From: Bacillus cereus G9842
GTDB lineage: Bacteria > Bacillota > Bacilli > Bacillales > Bacillaceae_G
Assembly: GCF_000021305.1 (NCBI RefSeq)
Contig: NC_011772.1
Span: forward strand, 651,001-715,000
Reading direction: 5' to 3'
DNA length: 64,000 bases
The number at the start of each line of letters is the position of its first letter. Positions within the stretch are counted from its first letter, which is position 1. The translations under genes were made by a program, and so were the position numbers. Below are positions 46,438 through 55,981 of the stretch, in pieces. The notes beneath the pieces are model-generated. The model saw only the letters and a list, made by a program, of their open reading frames with translations, made no database searches and was not told where the DNA came from.

Positions 46438-47853
46438 TTAGTTTATTTTTTGTGTGATAGTTCGTGGCTGTTCAAGTGTGACAATTTTTTTATATTTAAC
46501 TTGGTATAAAATGTAACAAATAATCATAAATGGAATGCCACAATAAAGAGCAATTCTTTGATCTGGAATGAAAGCCAAACTAACAAATGTAATGAAATTG
46601 AGTAAGAACGCCACGATTGGAACTAGCGGATAGAGCGGTGTACGATATTTTAAATCATTTATGTCGCCACCATTTTTCACGAAATTTCTACGGAAGAAAA
46701 ACTGTGAAGCGGCAATTGACATCCAAACGACAACGGCAGCCATTGCTGCAATAGATGTTAAAACTAGAAAGACAGTATCTGCCGCAAATACACTTGTTAA
46801 TAAGGAAAGGCTAGCAAAAATCAGACTGAAAATTAATGCATTTAGCGGTACACCTTTTTTAGTTAATTTCGTAAATGCTGGGCTTGCCATTCCTTGTTTT
46901 GCCATCGCCCACAGCATACGAGAATTTGCGTATAGACCAGAGTTAGCAACGGATAATACAGCTGTAATAATAACAAAGTTCATAATGTCTGCTGCATATG
47001 GGACCCCGGCTACATCAAAAACAAGTACAAACGGACTTTCGACTAGATTAGCCTCTTGCCATGGGAGTAAACCTACAACAACTGATATCGCTAAGACGAA
47101 GAAGAAGAGAGTTCGCCAAATTGTATTTTTGATCGCTTTTGGAATTGTTTTTTCAGGATTTTCACTTTCTCCTGAAGCGATTCCGATTAATTCTGTTCCT
47201 TGGAAGGAGTAATTTACTGTAATCATCGTAAGAAGAACAGCTAATGCACCGTTTGGAAATAGCCCGCCATTTTCAGTGAAATTATGAAGCATCGGAGCTG
47301 GCTTTCCATTAAAGTCTAGTAAACCGAACATAACAGCGCCACCAAGTACGATGAAAATAACGATTGTTGCAACTTTTACACTTGCGAACCAAAACTCTGC
47401 TTCTGCATATGCTTTTGCTGATAAAGCGTTTACGAGGAAGAGCGCTGCTGCAAATGTAACGCACCAAATCCATGAAGAAACGTCTGGAAACCAGCGTTTC
47501 ATTAAAATACTTACAGTTGTTAACTCTACGCCAACTGTAACAGCCCAATTTAACCAATACATCCAACCGACAACAAATCCAAAACCAGGTGAAATGAATT
47601 TGCTTGCATAGCTTTGGAATGAACCTGCTTCTGGCATAGCAACAGATAATTCACCAAGACATAACATCGTTAAATACATAACAAATCCACCGACTAAAAA
47701 TGCAAGAATAGCGCCACCAGGTCCGGCATTATGGACGATTTGACCAGATCCCATAAATAGCCCGGTTCCGATAACACCACCGAGTGCAATCATAAATAGG
47801 TGTCTACTTTTCATTGTTCGTTTTAAATTTGTTTGTTCAATTTGTTGATTCAT
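46438..47853 (-). CDS. APC-superfamily amino acid permease (AAT family, MmuP/YbxG-like)
   Basis: This 471-residue 12-helix transporter has [17 protein letters not shown] in helix 1, [35 protein letters not shown] and [18 protein letters not shown]. It resembles E. coli S-methylmethionine permease and B. subtilis YbxG, but the substrate cannot be decided. The start follows GAGGTGAGGGGC. It is the sole gene of its unit. Upstream 375 bases hold an isolated palindrome at 48008 but no SAM or lysine riboswitch that I can see. Confidence 0.88.
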   Translation of the reverse strand: MNQQIEQTNLKRTMKSRHLFMIALGGVIGTGLFMGSGQIVHNAGPGGAILAFLVGGFVMYLTMLCLGELSVAMPEAGSFQSYASKFISPGFGFVVGWMYWLNWAVTVGVELTTVSILMKRWFPDVSSWIWCVTFAAALFLVNALSAKAYAEAEFWFASVKVATIVIFIVLGGAVMFGLLDFNGKPAPMLHNFTENGGLFPNGALAVLLTMITVNYSFQGTELIGIASGESENPEKTIPKAIKNTIWRTLFFFVLAISVVVGLLPWQEANLVESPFVLVFDVAGVPYAADIMNFVIITAVLSVANSGLYANSRMLWAMAKQGMASPAFTKLTKKGVPLNALIFSLIFASLSLLTSVFAADTVFLVLTSIAAMAAVVVWMSIAASQFFFRRNFVKNGGDINDLKYRTPLYPLVPIVAFLLNFITFVSLAFIPDQRIALYCGIPFMIICYILYQVKYKKIVTLEQPRTITQKIN

Positions 47854-48007
47854 ATGCCCCTCACCTCGTATTTTCTTGAATGTGTGAACTTCATTTTATT
47901 CTGAGTTTTTAATCATTAGTGGGGGATGCAACACACACTCGGTTTATTTGCTATGAAATGAATGGAGTATGTAAAAAATGAACTATGACTAAATACTCTA
48001 AGAATGT

Positions 48008-48042
48008 TTGTTAACATGGTGATATCTTCACCATGTTAACAA
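48008..48042. other. Isolated perfect 15-bp inverted repeat
   Basis: TTGTTAACATGGTGA and TCACCATGTTAACAA are perfect complements around TATCT. It lies in the 375-base space between divergent genes (starts 47853 and 48229), about 155 and 190 bases from them. No strong T-run follows on either strand (AATTTTGATTTT on the plus side), so a terminator is not clear. It could be an operator or a mobile-element scar. Confidence 0.55.
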
Positions 48043-48228
48043 TTTTGATTTTAGCAAAATATTCTGGAAATGTATATTTATTTTTCTTTTTATTAAAAAT
48101 AATTAGAATTTTTATAATTAATTCTATGAGCGATAATTCACATGATCTTTCTAGCAAACTAGTAAGAAGAAGGGTACAATGATAAGAGTTGTGTCTGTAA
48201 AATAATAATTAATGGAGTTTTGTTTATA

Positions 48229-48939
48229 ATGAAAAAGTTAAAATATCTTTTTGTTTTTGGTATTATACTTGCTGCTGCATTTTTTATAGGGAAAGATAAA
48301 ATCATGCAAAAGGCGCAAGTTTTACGCTTAGAGTTTCTATCTGAAATGAAAGAAGCAGCTATGATTGAAGATGTTCCGTTTATTAAACAATTACCAGAAT
48401 TACCTCGAGGATGTGAAGTGACAAGTTTAGCTATGTTGCTGCAATATAAAGGTGTACAAGTAGATAAGATGCAACTTGCTAGCGAAATTTATCGTGTTCC
48501 ATTTGAACAAAATGGTTTGCGTGGAAATCCTTACGAGGGGTTTGTAGGAAATATTTATACAAAGGCAAAGCCTGGATATGGTGTATACAATAAACCAATC
48601 TTTGATTTAGCAGAAAAATATGTTCCTGAAAAAGTAATTAATTTAACAGGTAGAGACATGCAAGATATATATAAAGTAATTAGTTCTGGCTCCCCGGTAT
48701 GGGTCATTATTAATACGACGTTTAAGCCGCTAGCTGAAAGTAGTTTTGAAACATGGAATACGAGTTCAGGCGAAGTGAAAATTACATATTATGAGCATAG
48801 TGCAGTAGTAATTGGATATGATCAAAACTTTGTATATGTAAATGATCCTCTGAAAAATAATCCACGTTTGGCTGTTCCACGAGCAGAATTTGAGAAAGCT
48901 TGGGAGCAAATGGGAAAACAAGCGATTACTATTTTATAA
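48229..48939 (+). CDS. Membrane-anchored C39-like peptidase (Peptidase_C39_2/YvpB-like)
   Basis: This 236-residue protein has an N-terminal hydrophobic anchor or uncleaved signal (about 5-24) and a papain-like C39_2 domain. The catalytic Cys is in ELPRGCEVTSLAMLLQYKG (about residue 64) and the His in YYEHSAVVIGYD (about 190), followed by NDP. ATG 48229 follows GGAG by 11 bases; an upstream TTG is too close. It acts outside the membrane, on an unknown substrate. It ends at a strong terminator. Confidence 0.85.
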   Translation: MKKLKYLFVFGIILAAAFFIGKDKIMQKAQVLRLEFLSEMKEAAMIEDVPFIKQLPELPRGCEVTSLAMLLQYKGVQVDKMQLASEIYRVPFEQNGLRGNPYEGFVGNIYTKAKPGYGVYNKPIFDLAEKYVPEKVINLTGRDMQDIYKVISSGSPVWVIINTTFKPLAESSFETWNTSSGEVKITYYEHSAVVIGYDQNFVYVNDPLKNNPRLAVPRAEFEKAWEQMGKQAITIL

Positions 48940-48940
48940 T

Positions 48941-48975
48941 AAAGAAAAAGTCATCTTTTGGATGGCTTTTTCTTT
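48941..48975 (+). terminator. Terminator of C39-like gene
   Basis: AAAGAAAAAGTCATC and GATGGCTTTTTCTTT pair around a short loop with one G-U. Confidence 0.85.
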
Positions 48976-49071
48976 TTGGTTTATCATAATTGAAAATTCA
49001 GAATATTCTTTTAAAAGTTAACAATTCGCGTTATAATAACATTTAACTTGGTGAAGAAGGAGTGAAGGGGT

Positions 49072-50247
49072 ATGGATGTTGCAAAGGAACTTGTTTTGTC
49101 AAAAAATCAGTTAGTTGAGTGGAGAAGGCATTTTCATAAGTATCCAGAGTTATCTTTTCAAGAAGAAAAAACATCGCAGTTTGTGTTCGATATACTTCGG
49201 AAATGCCCATATTTAGAAGTGTCACGGCCGACTAAATATAGTGTGATGGCAAAGTTAGTAGGTAAACAGCCGGGCAAAACAGTTGCGGTTCGAGCCGATA
49301 TGGATGCTCTTCCTATTCATGAAGAAAATGAGTTTGATTTTATTTCTACATATAAAGGTGTGATGCATGCGTGTGGTCATGATGGACATATAGCGATATT
49401 ACTTGGGGTTGTATATAAGTTAGTAGAAGCAAGAGAGAAGATTAAAGGGGAGATTCGTTTTCTATTCCAACATGCTGAAGAAAATTTTCCTGGTGGTGCA
49501 GAGGAGATGATTGCGGCAGGTGTAATGGAAGGTGTGGATTATATCATTGGTGCTCACCTTTGGGCGTCGTTAGAGGTTGGGAAAATAGGCGTTATTTATG
49601 GTCCTGCAATGGCTGCACCGGATGTTTTTAAAATTAGGATAGAGGGAAAAGGTGGACATGCTGGAATCCCTCATGAAACGGTGGATAGTATCGCAATCGG
49701 TACACAAGTCGTTTCGCAACTTCAGCAAATTGTATCTCGCCTCACGAATCCATTAGATTCTCTCGTAATATCCGTTACTCAATTTCATGCGGGGACAACT
49801 CATAATGTAATACCAGAGCAAGCGGAGATTGAAGGGACAGTGCGAAGTTTAAGACATGAGTTACGAGGTGAAACAGAGAAGAAGATTGAGCGGATTGTGA
49901 AGCATATTACGGAATCTTACGGAGCGAAATATACGTTTTCTTATGAATATGGATATCGACCAGTTGTAAATAATTATGAAGTTACAGAGCTTATTGAACA
50001 AACGGCATTACAACTTTATGGAAGAGATAGAGTTGTTCGTTTGCAGCCGACGATGGCTGGAGAAGATTTTTCGGCGTTTTTACAAAAGGTACCAGGGACA
50101 TTCTTTTTTATCGGAGCGGGAAATAAAGAGAAAGGTATTATATATCCTCATCATCATCCTCGTTTTACAATTGATGAAGATGCATTACCGATTGGAGTGG
50201 AAGTCTTTGTATCAGCCATTATGAATTTTATAAGTAAAGGAGAATGA
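49072..50247 (+). CDS. M20-family amidohydrolase (N-acyl amino acid/hippurate hydrolase type)
   Basis: This 391-residue zinc-dependent amidohydrolase has metal ligands in the motifs AVRADMDALPIHEE, MHACGHDGHIAILLG and the FLFQHAEENFPGGAEEM segment with catalytic Glu. The C-terminal ligand lies in PHHHPRFTIDE. It removes an acyl group from N-acyl amino acids, with specificity unknown. The ATG follows AAGGAGTGAAGGGG. It is cotranscribed with a DUF3311 protein (starts 1 base after) and a sodium:solute symporter, which suggests that its substrate or product is imported by that carrier. Confidence 0.92.
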   Translation: MDVAKELVLSKNQLVEWRRHFHKYPELSFQEEKTSQFVFDILRKCPYLEVSRPTKYSVMAKLVGKQPGKTVAVRADMDALPIHEENEFDFISTYKGVMHACGHDGHIAILLGVVYKLVEAREKIKGEIRFLFQHAEENFPGGAEEMIAAGVMEGVDYIIGAHLWASLEVGKIGVIYGPAMAAPDVFKIRIEGKGGHAGIPHETVDSIAIGTQVVSQLQQIVSRLTNPLDSLVISVTQFHAGTTHNVIPEQAEIEGTVRSLRHELRGETEKKIERIVKHITESYGAKYTFSYEYGYRPVVNNYEVTELIEQTALQLYGRDRVVRLQPTMAGEDFSAFLQKVPGTFFFIGAGNKEKGIIYPHHHPRFTIDEDALPIGVEVFVSAIMNFISKGE

Positions 50248-50248
50248 G

Positions 50249-50446
50249 ATGAAGAAAATATACATCCTAGCGCTTATTCCAGTTCTTTGTTTAGTAGTTG
50301 GGCCAATATTTGCGAATTCAGTTACTCCTTACGTATTAGGGATGCCATTTTTATTATTTTGGGTATTATTATCAGTGTTTATTACATCTCTTTGTATGGG
50401 GCTTGTGTACGTGTTTGATCCCGCTAATAAGGAGGATGTAAAATGA
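50249..50446 (+). CDS. DUF3311 small membrane protein
   Basis: This 65-residue protein has two hydrophobic helices (about 4-24 and 33-56) with the motif GMPFLLFWVLLSVFITSLCM. It is the typical small partner encoded just before SSS-family symporters. It starts one base after the amidohydrolase stop and overlaps the symporter start by four bases, so all three genes are translationally linked. Its role in the carrier is not established. Confidence 0.88.
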   Translation: MKKIYILALIPVLCLVVGPIFANSVTPYVLGMPFLLFWVLLSVFITSLCMGLVYVFDPANKEDVK

Positions 50447-51915
50447 CTGCATTACTTATCATTATTTTATTTTTGTTTCTCGCACTATTTTTAGGGATTC
50501 GGGCACAACATGGAAAAGATATGAATTTAGAGCAATGGTCAGTTGGGGGAAGAGGATTTGGCACTATTTTTGTTTTTCTCCTGATGGCAGGTGAGATTTA
50601 TACGACGTTTACATTTTTAGGGGGAAGCGGCTGGGCGTATAGTAAAGGAGCACCTACCTTTTATATTTTGGGATATGGTGCTTTAGCTTATCTTTTATCG
50701 TATTTTTTATTACCACCAATTTGGAAGTATGCGAAAGAGCATAACCTTGTTTCGCAGTCGGATTTTTTTGCGAAGAAATATAGAAGTAAAGCGCTTGGAC
50801 TTATTGTTTCAGTTGTTGGTGTTGTTTCCATCATCCCATATCTTGTTTTACAGTTAAAGGGACTGGGGATTATCGTTTCAGAAGCTTCTTACGGAAGGGT
50901 GTCACCTGTTGTTGCAGTATGGATTGGTGCTATTGTTATAACTATATATGTAATGGTTTCAGGTATACACGGTTCGGCTTGGACGGCTGCTTTGAAGGAT
51001 ATTATGATACTGTTTATCGTTATGTTTTTAGGTATATATTTACCGTATCATTATTATGGAGGATTTCAGCCTATGTTTGAGGCTGTAGAAGCAGCAAAGC
51101 CGGGATTTTTATCTTTACCTGAAGAAGGAATGAGTATTTCTTGGTTTGTTTCTACTATTATATTAACGGCCCTAGGTTTTTATATGTGGCCTCATACATT
51201 TGCTTCTGCTTTTTCTGCAAAAAATGAAAAAGTATTTCGTAAAAATGCAGCAATTATGCCATTGTATTCTTTAGTGTTACTTTTCGTATTTTTTGCAGGG
51301 TTTGCTGCTATATTGCAAGTTCCTGGGTTAAAGGGAGCGGATGTGGATCTTTCGTTATTCCGTCTTGCTTTACAAACTTTTGATCCTTGGTTTATTGGAA
51401 TTATTGGTAGTGCGGGAGTATTAACGGCGTTAGTTCCAGGCTCTATGCTTGTTATGGCGGCTTCTACACTGTTAGCGAAAAATATTTATCGAACGATGGT
51501 TCCATCTGCTTCAGATAGACAAGTTGCTAAAGCTGCAAAGTTATTTGTACCTGTAGTAACGCTCGTAGCAGTTTTATTTACATTTAAAGGAGGAGAAACA
51601 ATAGGAGCCCTTCTATTAATGGGGTACAGTATTGTTACACAACTTTTCCCTGCACTTGTATGTAGCTTGTTTCCACGTCAGGTTATTACAAAGCAAGGAG
51701 CGATTGCAGGAATGGGAATGGGGTTATTAGTTGTTGCATATATCACTTTATCGGGCTCTAATATAGCTACGATGTTTCCGAGTTTTCCGCAGTCTATAAA
51801 AGATTTAAATGTAGGTATAGTCGCATTGTTAATTAATATGATTGTGATGTTTGTAGTTAGTGGATTTACAAAAAGTGTATCTATAAAGAAAAACAGCATA
51901 ATAGTAGAAAAGTAA
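50443..51915 (+). CDS. Sodium:solute symporter (SSS family)
   Basis: This 490-residue protein has about 13 helices and takes up a solute with Na+. It shows LGIRAQHGKDMNLEQWSVGG, TTFTFLGGSGWAYSKGA and the conserved FYMWPHTFASAFSAKNE. The substrate may be a monocarboxylate, amino acid or acyl amino acid; the neighbour amidohydrolase favours the last. It overlaps DUF3311 by four bases and ends before a terminator. Confidence 0.9.
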   Translation: MTALLIIILFLFLALFLGIRAQHGKDMNLEQWSVGGRGFGTIFVFLLMAGEIYTTFTFLGGSGWAYSKGAPTFYILGYGALAYLLSYFLLPPIWKYAKEHNLVSQSDFFAKKYRSKALGLIVSVVGVVSIIPYLVLQLKGLGIIVSEASYGRVSPVVAVWIGAIVITIYVMVSGIHGSAWTAALKDIMILFIVMFLGIYLPYHYYGGFQPMFEAVEAAKPGFLSLPEEGMSISWFVSTIILTALGFYMWPHTFASAFSAKNEKVFRKNAAIMPLYSLVLLFVFFAGFAAILQVPGLKGADVDLSLFRLALQTFDPWFIGIIGSAGVLTALVPGSMLVMAASTLLAKNIYRTMVPSASDRQVAKAAKLFVPVVTLVAVLFTFKGGETIGALLLMGYSIVTQLFPALVCSLFPRQVITKQGAIAGMGMGLLVVAYITLSGSNIATMFPSFPQSIKDLNVGIVALLINMIVMFVVSGFTKSVSIKKNSIIVEK

Positions 51916-51925
51916 TTCGTTTATT

Positions 51926-51958
51926 AGAGCTATCTTTGAAAAGAGATAGCTCTTTTTT
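51926..51958 (+). terminator. Terminator of amidohydrolase-symporter operon
   Basis: AGAGCTATCT and AGATAGCTCT pair perfectly and are followed by six T residues. It also marks the left border of the germination operon. Confidence 0.88.
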
Positions 51959-52016
51959 GTATATATTTTCTTCTATTAGCGGAATCTAACTAAAAACTTG
52001 TTGAAAAGGAAGTTAG

Positions 52017-53495
52017 GTGGGGAAATTGTTAGAGCTTGAAGGTAACTTATTTGAAGTTATGAAAGAAATTAGGGATGAGTTAGGTTCACCTAATGATTTA
52101 ACAATTAGAGAAGTTGCTCTTGCTGGGAGTTTTACACGTTGTGCGGTTGTGTTTTTATGTGGATTAACAGACAAGGATAATGTTTATAAATATGTCGTTC
52201 GTACGCTGCAATACGAAGAAATTCCAAGTGAGGAAGCCGTTGTTCAAACGTTATTGGATCGTTTTATTTCTATCGCAGAAGTGGGTGTAAAGACGAAGTT
52301 TCCAGACATTATGAATGCGATTTTAGCGGGAGATACGGTTATATTAATTGATAATATTCAAACGGCTATCGTGATTAATAGTAGAGCTTGGGAAAAAAGA
52401 AGTTTAGAACCACCAGTAACTGAAGATTTAATACGTGGACCGAGGATCGGATTAAATGAAGATATTAATGTGAATAAAATGTTAATCCGACGTAGTTTAC
52501 GTGATCCAAAGTTGAGGTTCCAATCTTATATTATGGGGAAGCGATCGCAGAAAGAAGTAACCCTAGTATATATAGAAGATATTATTAATCCTCACATTGT
52601 AAAAGAGTTGGATCGCCGTCTTCAATCAATAGTGACAGATGTCGTTTTGGAAACAGGTACGATTGAACAATTAATTCAGGATAATAATTTATCCCCATTT
52701 CCACAGTTTTTGAATACAGAGAGGCCTGATAATATTATAGCCTCATTAGCGAAAGGAAAGGCAGCCATTTTGGTAGACGGATCCCCATTTGCTCTTATTG
52801 CGCCACTCGTATTTGTTGATATTTTTCAATCTGTAGAAGATCATTACGAGCGCTGGGTGATTGGAACGTTATTACGATTTTTACGTATGGGTTCAGGTAT
52901 AATTGCGGTTTTGTTACCAGCTATGTATGTAGCACTTGTATCTTACCATCAAGGACTTATTCCTTCTAAACTGGCTTATTCAATTGCAGGTGCTAGGGAA
53001 GGTGTTCCGTTTCCAGCGTATATTGAAACGTTAATGATGGCCTTGACTATGGAATTAATACGAGAAGCTGGAATCCGATTGCCGAAACCGATGGGACAAA
53101 CGATAGGGATTGTAGGAGGTCTTGTAATTGGAGAAGCTGCGGTAAATGCAGGGATTGTAAATCCATTTTTAGTTATTATTATTGCAGTTACTGCGATTGC
53201 TACATTTTCGCTTCCTGTATATAGCATTACAATTACGTTCCGAATTTTACTTTTCGTCTTTGTATTAGCTGCAACGGCTTTTGGTTTGTATGGGATTATT
53301 CTAGCTCTGATCGCACTTGCTATTCATATTACAAATTTAACAAGCGTTGGTATACCGTATACAACTCCAATTGCTCCTGCATTTTATAAAGATTGGAAAG
53401 AAGAATTTATTCGCATGCCAAAATCGATGTTGAAAGATAGACCAGAGTACTTACAAACAAAAGATTCTACAATACGTCCAAAGGAGCGAAAATAA
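52017..53495 (+). CDS. GerA-family spore germinant receptor A subunit
   Basis: This 492-residue membrane protein has a large cytosolic N-terminal region (about 1-290) and four to five membrane helices (about 295-450). It shows RRSLRDPKLRFQSYIMGKRSQ and FALIAPLVFVDIFQSVEDHY, common in GerAA-type proteins. It acts in the spore inner membrane and recognises nutrient germinants with the B and C subunits. The GTG start follows AAGGAAG. Order A-B-C and location are consistent with gerL of B. cereus, but I cannot confirm which receptor it is. Expression late in the forespore is expected. Confidence 0.9.
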   Translation: MGKLLELEGNLFEVMKEIRDELGSPNDLTIREVALAGSFTRCAVVFLCGLTDKDNVYKYVVRTLQYEEIPSEEAVVQTLLDRFISIAEVGVKTKFPDIMNAILAGDTVILIDNIQTAIVINSRAWEKRSLEPPVTEDLIRGPRIGLNEDINVNKMLIRRSLRDPKLRFQSYIMGKRSQKEVTLVYIEDIINPHIVKELDRRLQSIVTDVVLETGTIEQLIQDNNLSPFPQFLNTERPDNIIASLAKGKAAILVDGSPFALIAPLVFVDIFQSVEDHYERWVIGTLLRFLRMGSGIIAVLLPAMYVALVSYHQGLIPSKLAYSIAGAREGVPFPAYIETLMMALTMELIREAGIRLPKPMGQTIGIVGGLVIGEAAVNAGIVNPFLVIIIAVTAIATFSLPVYSITITFRILLFVFVLAATAFGLYGIILALIALAIHITNLTSVGIPYTTPIAPAFYKDWKEEFIRMPKSMLKDRPEYLQTKDSTIRPKERK

Positions 53496-54620
53496 TTGAA
53501 ACCATTTGAGTATGGCGATGAAGAGATTGGATCTCGGGAAATTGGGTTTGCGGTATCATCGACCATTATTGGTATAGGAGCATTGTCTATGCCAAGAGAT
53601 ATCGCTAACCAAACTTTATTTTCGGACGGTTGGATTATTTTGCTTTTGGGTGGATTGATCTGTACAGTTTTAGGTTGGTTTGTGACGAGGGTGGCGATCT
53701 TATTTCCGAAACAAAATTTTGTTCAATATACGAGTGCGCATTTGACGAAGCCTGTTGCATACACAATTAGTAGTATTTTAGTATTAACGTTTGCTGCTTT
53801 GACAGCATATGAATCGCGAATGATTTCAATTATTTCTCAAACGTATTTATTTAGTGATACACCGATACAACTACTGTCTTTCTTCTTCTTGCTAGTTGTT
53901 ATTTATGGAATAGCAGGATCAAGAGCAGCCTTATTAAGGTTAAATGTTTTATTCTTACCTATTGTTTTAATTGCGATAGTACTTCTTTCTTTATTGAATA
54001 TAAATTTAATGGAAATAAATAATTTACTACCAGCTTTTCAAACGAAAGTAAGTCAATATGCTGTTGGAGTTAAAAATTCTATTTTTACGTTTATTGGATT
54101 TGAAGTAGCTTTATTTTATGCGGTGTTGCTGAATGATAAGTCAGCGAAAAAAGCGCCAATGGCAGTCGCGAAAGCGGTGATGGTAAACGTGTTGTCATAC
54201 ATTTTAATTTATGTAACTTGTATTAGTGTTTTTACGTATATGACCACACGTGGATTGACATATCCAACAATTGAATTAGGGAAAGAAATTGAAATTGGCG
54301 GAGGGTTTTTAGAAAGGTTCGATGCGATTTTTTTTACGACTTGGATTATTACTATTTATAACACTACAGCAATGTATTATGACGTCGCATCTTTATTGTT
54401 TTGTGCTATGTTTCCGAAAGTGAAGAAACATATTTTTATTTTCGTAAGTGCCCCTATTATTTTTATGGCGAATATGATACCTAGTAGTTTGAATGCTTTA
54501 TCAAGTTATGGGACTTATTTAGCTTGGATAGATATGGGGTTTGTTGTGTTAGCGCCTTTGCTCGTTTTAATTGTATATAAAATAAAAAGAAGGAATGGTG
54601 GAAATGAAACACCTTCTTAA
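53496..54620 (+). CDS. GerA-family germinant receptor B subunit
   Basis: This 374-residue protein has about ten hydrophobic helices and belongs to the APC-like superfamily. It begins with [20 protein letters not shown], which aligns with the first helix of transporter-like GerB proteins. It probably forms the ligand-binding and channel part of the receptor. The start is TTG 53496, directly after the A subunit stop, with AAAGGAG about ten bases before. It overlaps the C subunit gene by 17 bases. Confidence 0.9.
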   Translation: MKPFEYGDEEIGSREIGFAVSSTIIGIGALSMPRDIANQTLFSDGWIILLLGGLICTVLGWFVTRVAILFPKQNFVQYTSAHLTKPVAYTISSILVLTFAALTAYESRMISIISQTYLFSDTPIQLLSFFFLLVVIYGIAGSRAALLRLNVLFLPIVLIAIVLLSLLNINLMEINNLLPAFQTKVSQYAVGVKNSIFTFIGFEVALFYAVLLNDKSAKKAPMAVAKAVMVNVLSYILIYVTCISVFTYMTTRGLTYPTIELGKEIEIGGGFLERFDAIFFTTWIITIYNTTAMYYDVASLLFCAMFPKVKKHIFIFVSAPIIFMANMIPSSLNALSSYGTYLAWIDMGFVVLAPLLVLIVYKIKRRNGGNETPS

Positions 54621-55770
54621 AATTATAATGGTTATGACTTTAACTGGATTTATGAGTGGGTGTTCTGAGTTAGAAGAGATAGAAGAAAGAGGATTTGTAG
54701 TAGGAGCGGCTTATGATATCGTGAAGGAGAAGAAAGCGAATCCAATTATGAAAGGGACGTATCAAATGGTACTTCCTAGTAAGTTAGCGCAGCAAGGTGG
54801 ACAAGGTGATGGAGATGGCGAAAATTATATTAATGTTAGTGCGAAAGCAGATAGTGTGTTTGAACAAATAAGAATAATCGCTAAAAAAATTAGTCGTACA
54901 TTATTTTTCCCTCATATACAAGTGATTATTTTCTCTGAAGAATTACTTTCACATCCATACATTTTACAAAATACGTTAGATGTATATATTCGCGATCATG
55001 AAATGAGAAGAAATATTCGTTTGTTTGTTTCAAAGAAAAATGCAGAATCTATTTTAAAACAGAGTGCAAAACCTGAAAATTTACCGGCGCAGTATATTGA
55101 TATGTTAGCTGAACACCCTCCGAAAAATGCCCAAATGATTGAGGCTGCAAGAATTGGTGAGGTACAGGAAAAGATGATCTCTAACCGGAGTTTTGTATTA
55201 CCTATTCTTGAACTAACAAAACAAGGGGTGCAAATGGACGGTGCAGCATTGTTTCGTGGAAAGGATAATAAGTGTGTAGGCAACTTGAGTGGGGAAGAAA
55301 CATTAGGGATGAATTATATAATAGGTAAAAAAATTGGAGGTTTTTTTACCATTCGTAAAAAGGATCAACTTATTACATATGAAATTCATAAGTTGCGTCG
55401 AAAAATTAAAGTATCTACAACGAATGCTACAAAACCAAAGTTTAATATTCATTTATCTCTGGAAGGTACAATAGCTGAGTTGCATTTTAGTGATCATAAA
55501 AAGGTTTTGAATGAAAAGCGTTTAGAGAAGGATATATCGGAAGAAATGGAGAAGCGTATTCAAAAATCAATTAAACTTGTTCAAAAAAAATATAAGGTAG
55601 ATGTATTAGAGTTAGGGGAAGTGTATAAGCGACATAATTATAAAGAGTGGAAAAAGGTAAGTAAGAATTGGGATCAAGGCGAAAATTACTTTAGTAAAGC
55701 TGAAATTACTGTTCATGTTCACCCGACGATTGAGCATTCAGGCTCGGCTTTACCTAAAAGAGTGAAATAA
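54604..55770 (+). CDS. GerA-family germinant receptor C subunit (lipoprotein)
   Basis: This 388-residue lipoprotein has a signal ending in the lipobox FMSGC (Cys about residue 20), and a GerAC-type domain to the C-terminus. [14 protein letters not shown] near the start and the C-terminal [20 protein letters not shown] are typical. ATG 54604 was preferred over 54595, which lies at the ribosome binding site. It lies outside the membrane and completes the receptor with A and B. A small gene follows 11 bases later. Confidence 0.92.
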   Translation: MKHLLKIIMVMTLTGFMSGCSELEEIEERGFVVGAAYDIVKEKKANPIMKGTYQMVLPSKLAQQGGQGDGDGENYINVSAKADSVFEQIRIIAKKISRTLFFPHIQVIIFSEELLSHPYILQNTLDVYIRDHEMRRNIRLFVSKKNAESILKQSAKPENLPAQYIDMLAEHPPKNAQMIEAARIGEVQEKMISNRSFVLPILELTKQGVQMDGAALFRGKDNKCVGNLSGEETLGMNYIIGKKIGGFFTIRKKDQLITYEIHKLRRKIKVSTTNATKPKFNIHLSLEGTIAELHFSDHKKVLNEKRLEKDISEEMEKRIQKSIKLVQKKYKVDVLELGEVYKRHNYKEWKKVSKNWDQGENYFSKAEITVHVHPTIEHSGSALPKRVK

Positions 55771-55781
55771 GGTGATGTAAG

Positions 55782-55919
55782 TTGTTTACGGGTTTAGGGA
55801 TTAGTTGCACGATATTAATGGCAGTTCTTCCAGGAGCTATATATTTTATTCATAAAAAACTCACAACGTATGGAGCACAGCCGTGGAATACTGATGTACA
55901 AAAAAAGAAACCTGAATGA
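55782..55919 (+). CDS. 45-residue membrane protein, candidate fourth receptor component
   Basis: This short frame starts at TTG 55782 after AAGGTGAT and ends at TGA 55917-55919. The product has one hydrophobic helix (about residues 5-23, GLGISCTILMAVLPGAIYF) and a polar tail ending in QKKKPE. It starts 11 bases after the receptor C gene, its stop lies in the operon terminator, and no other promoter is visible. Small D subunits are known for some GerA receptors, but those usually have two helices. The role is inferred from position. Confidence 0.62.
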   Translation: MFTGLGISCTILMAVLPGAIYFIHKKLTTYGAQPWNTDVQKKKPE

Positions 55920-55935
55920 TTTTCAGGTTTCTTTC
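55906..55935 (+). terminator. Terminator of germinant receptor operon
   Basis: AAGAAACCTGA and TCAGGTTTCTT form a stem overlapping the stop codon of the 45-residue gene, followed by T residues. Confidence 0.8.
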
Positions 55936-55981
55936 GTGCAAAGCAAACGTGAAGGGGGATACCTTCTATGTATGCTTTGCT

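Noticed and set aside
51958..51990. Sigma-G promoter of the germinant receptor operon
   Set aside because: TGTATA is acceptable as a -35 but the -10 region (GAATCTA) matches only about half the consensus and the site overlaps the previous terminator.
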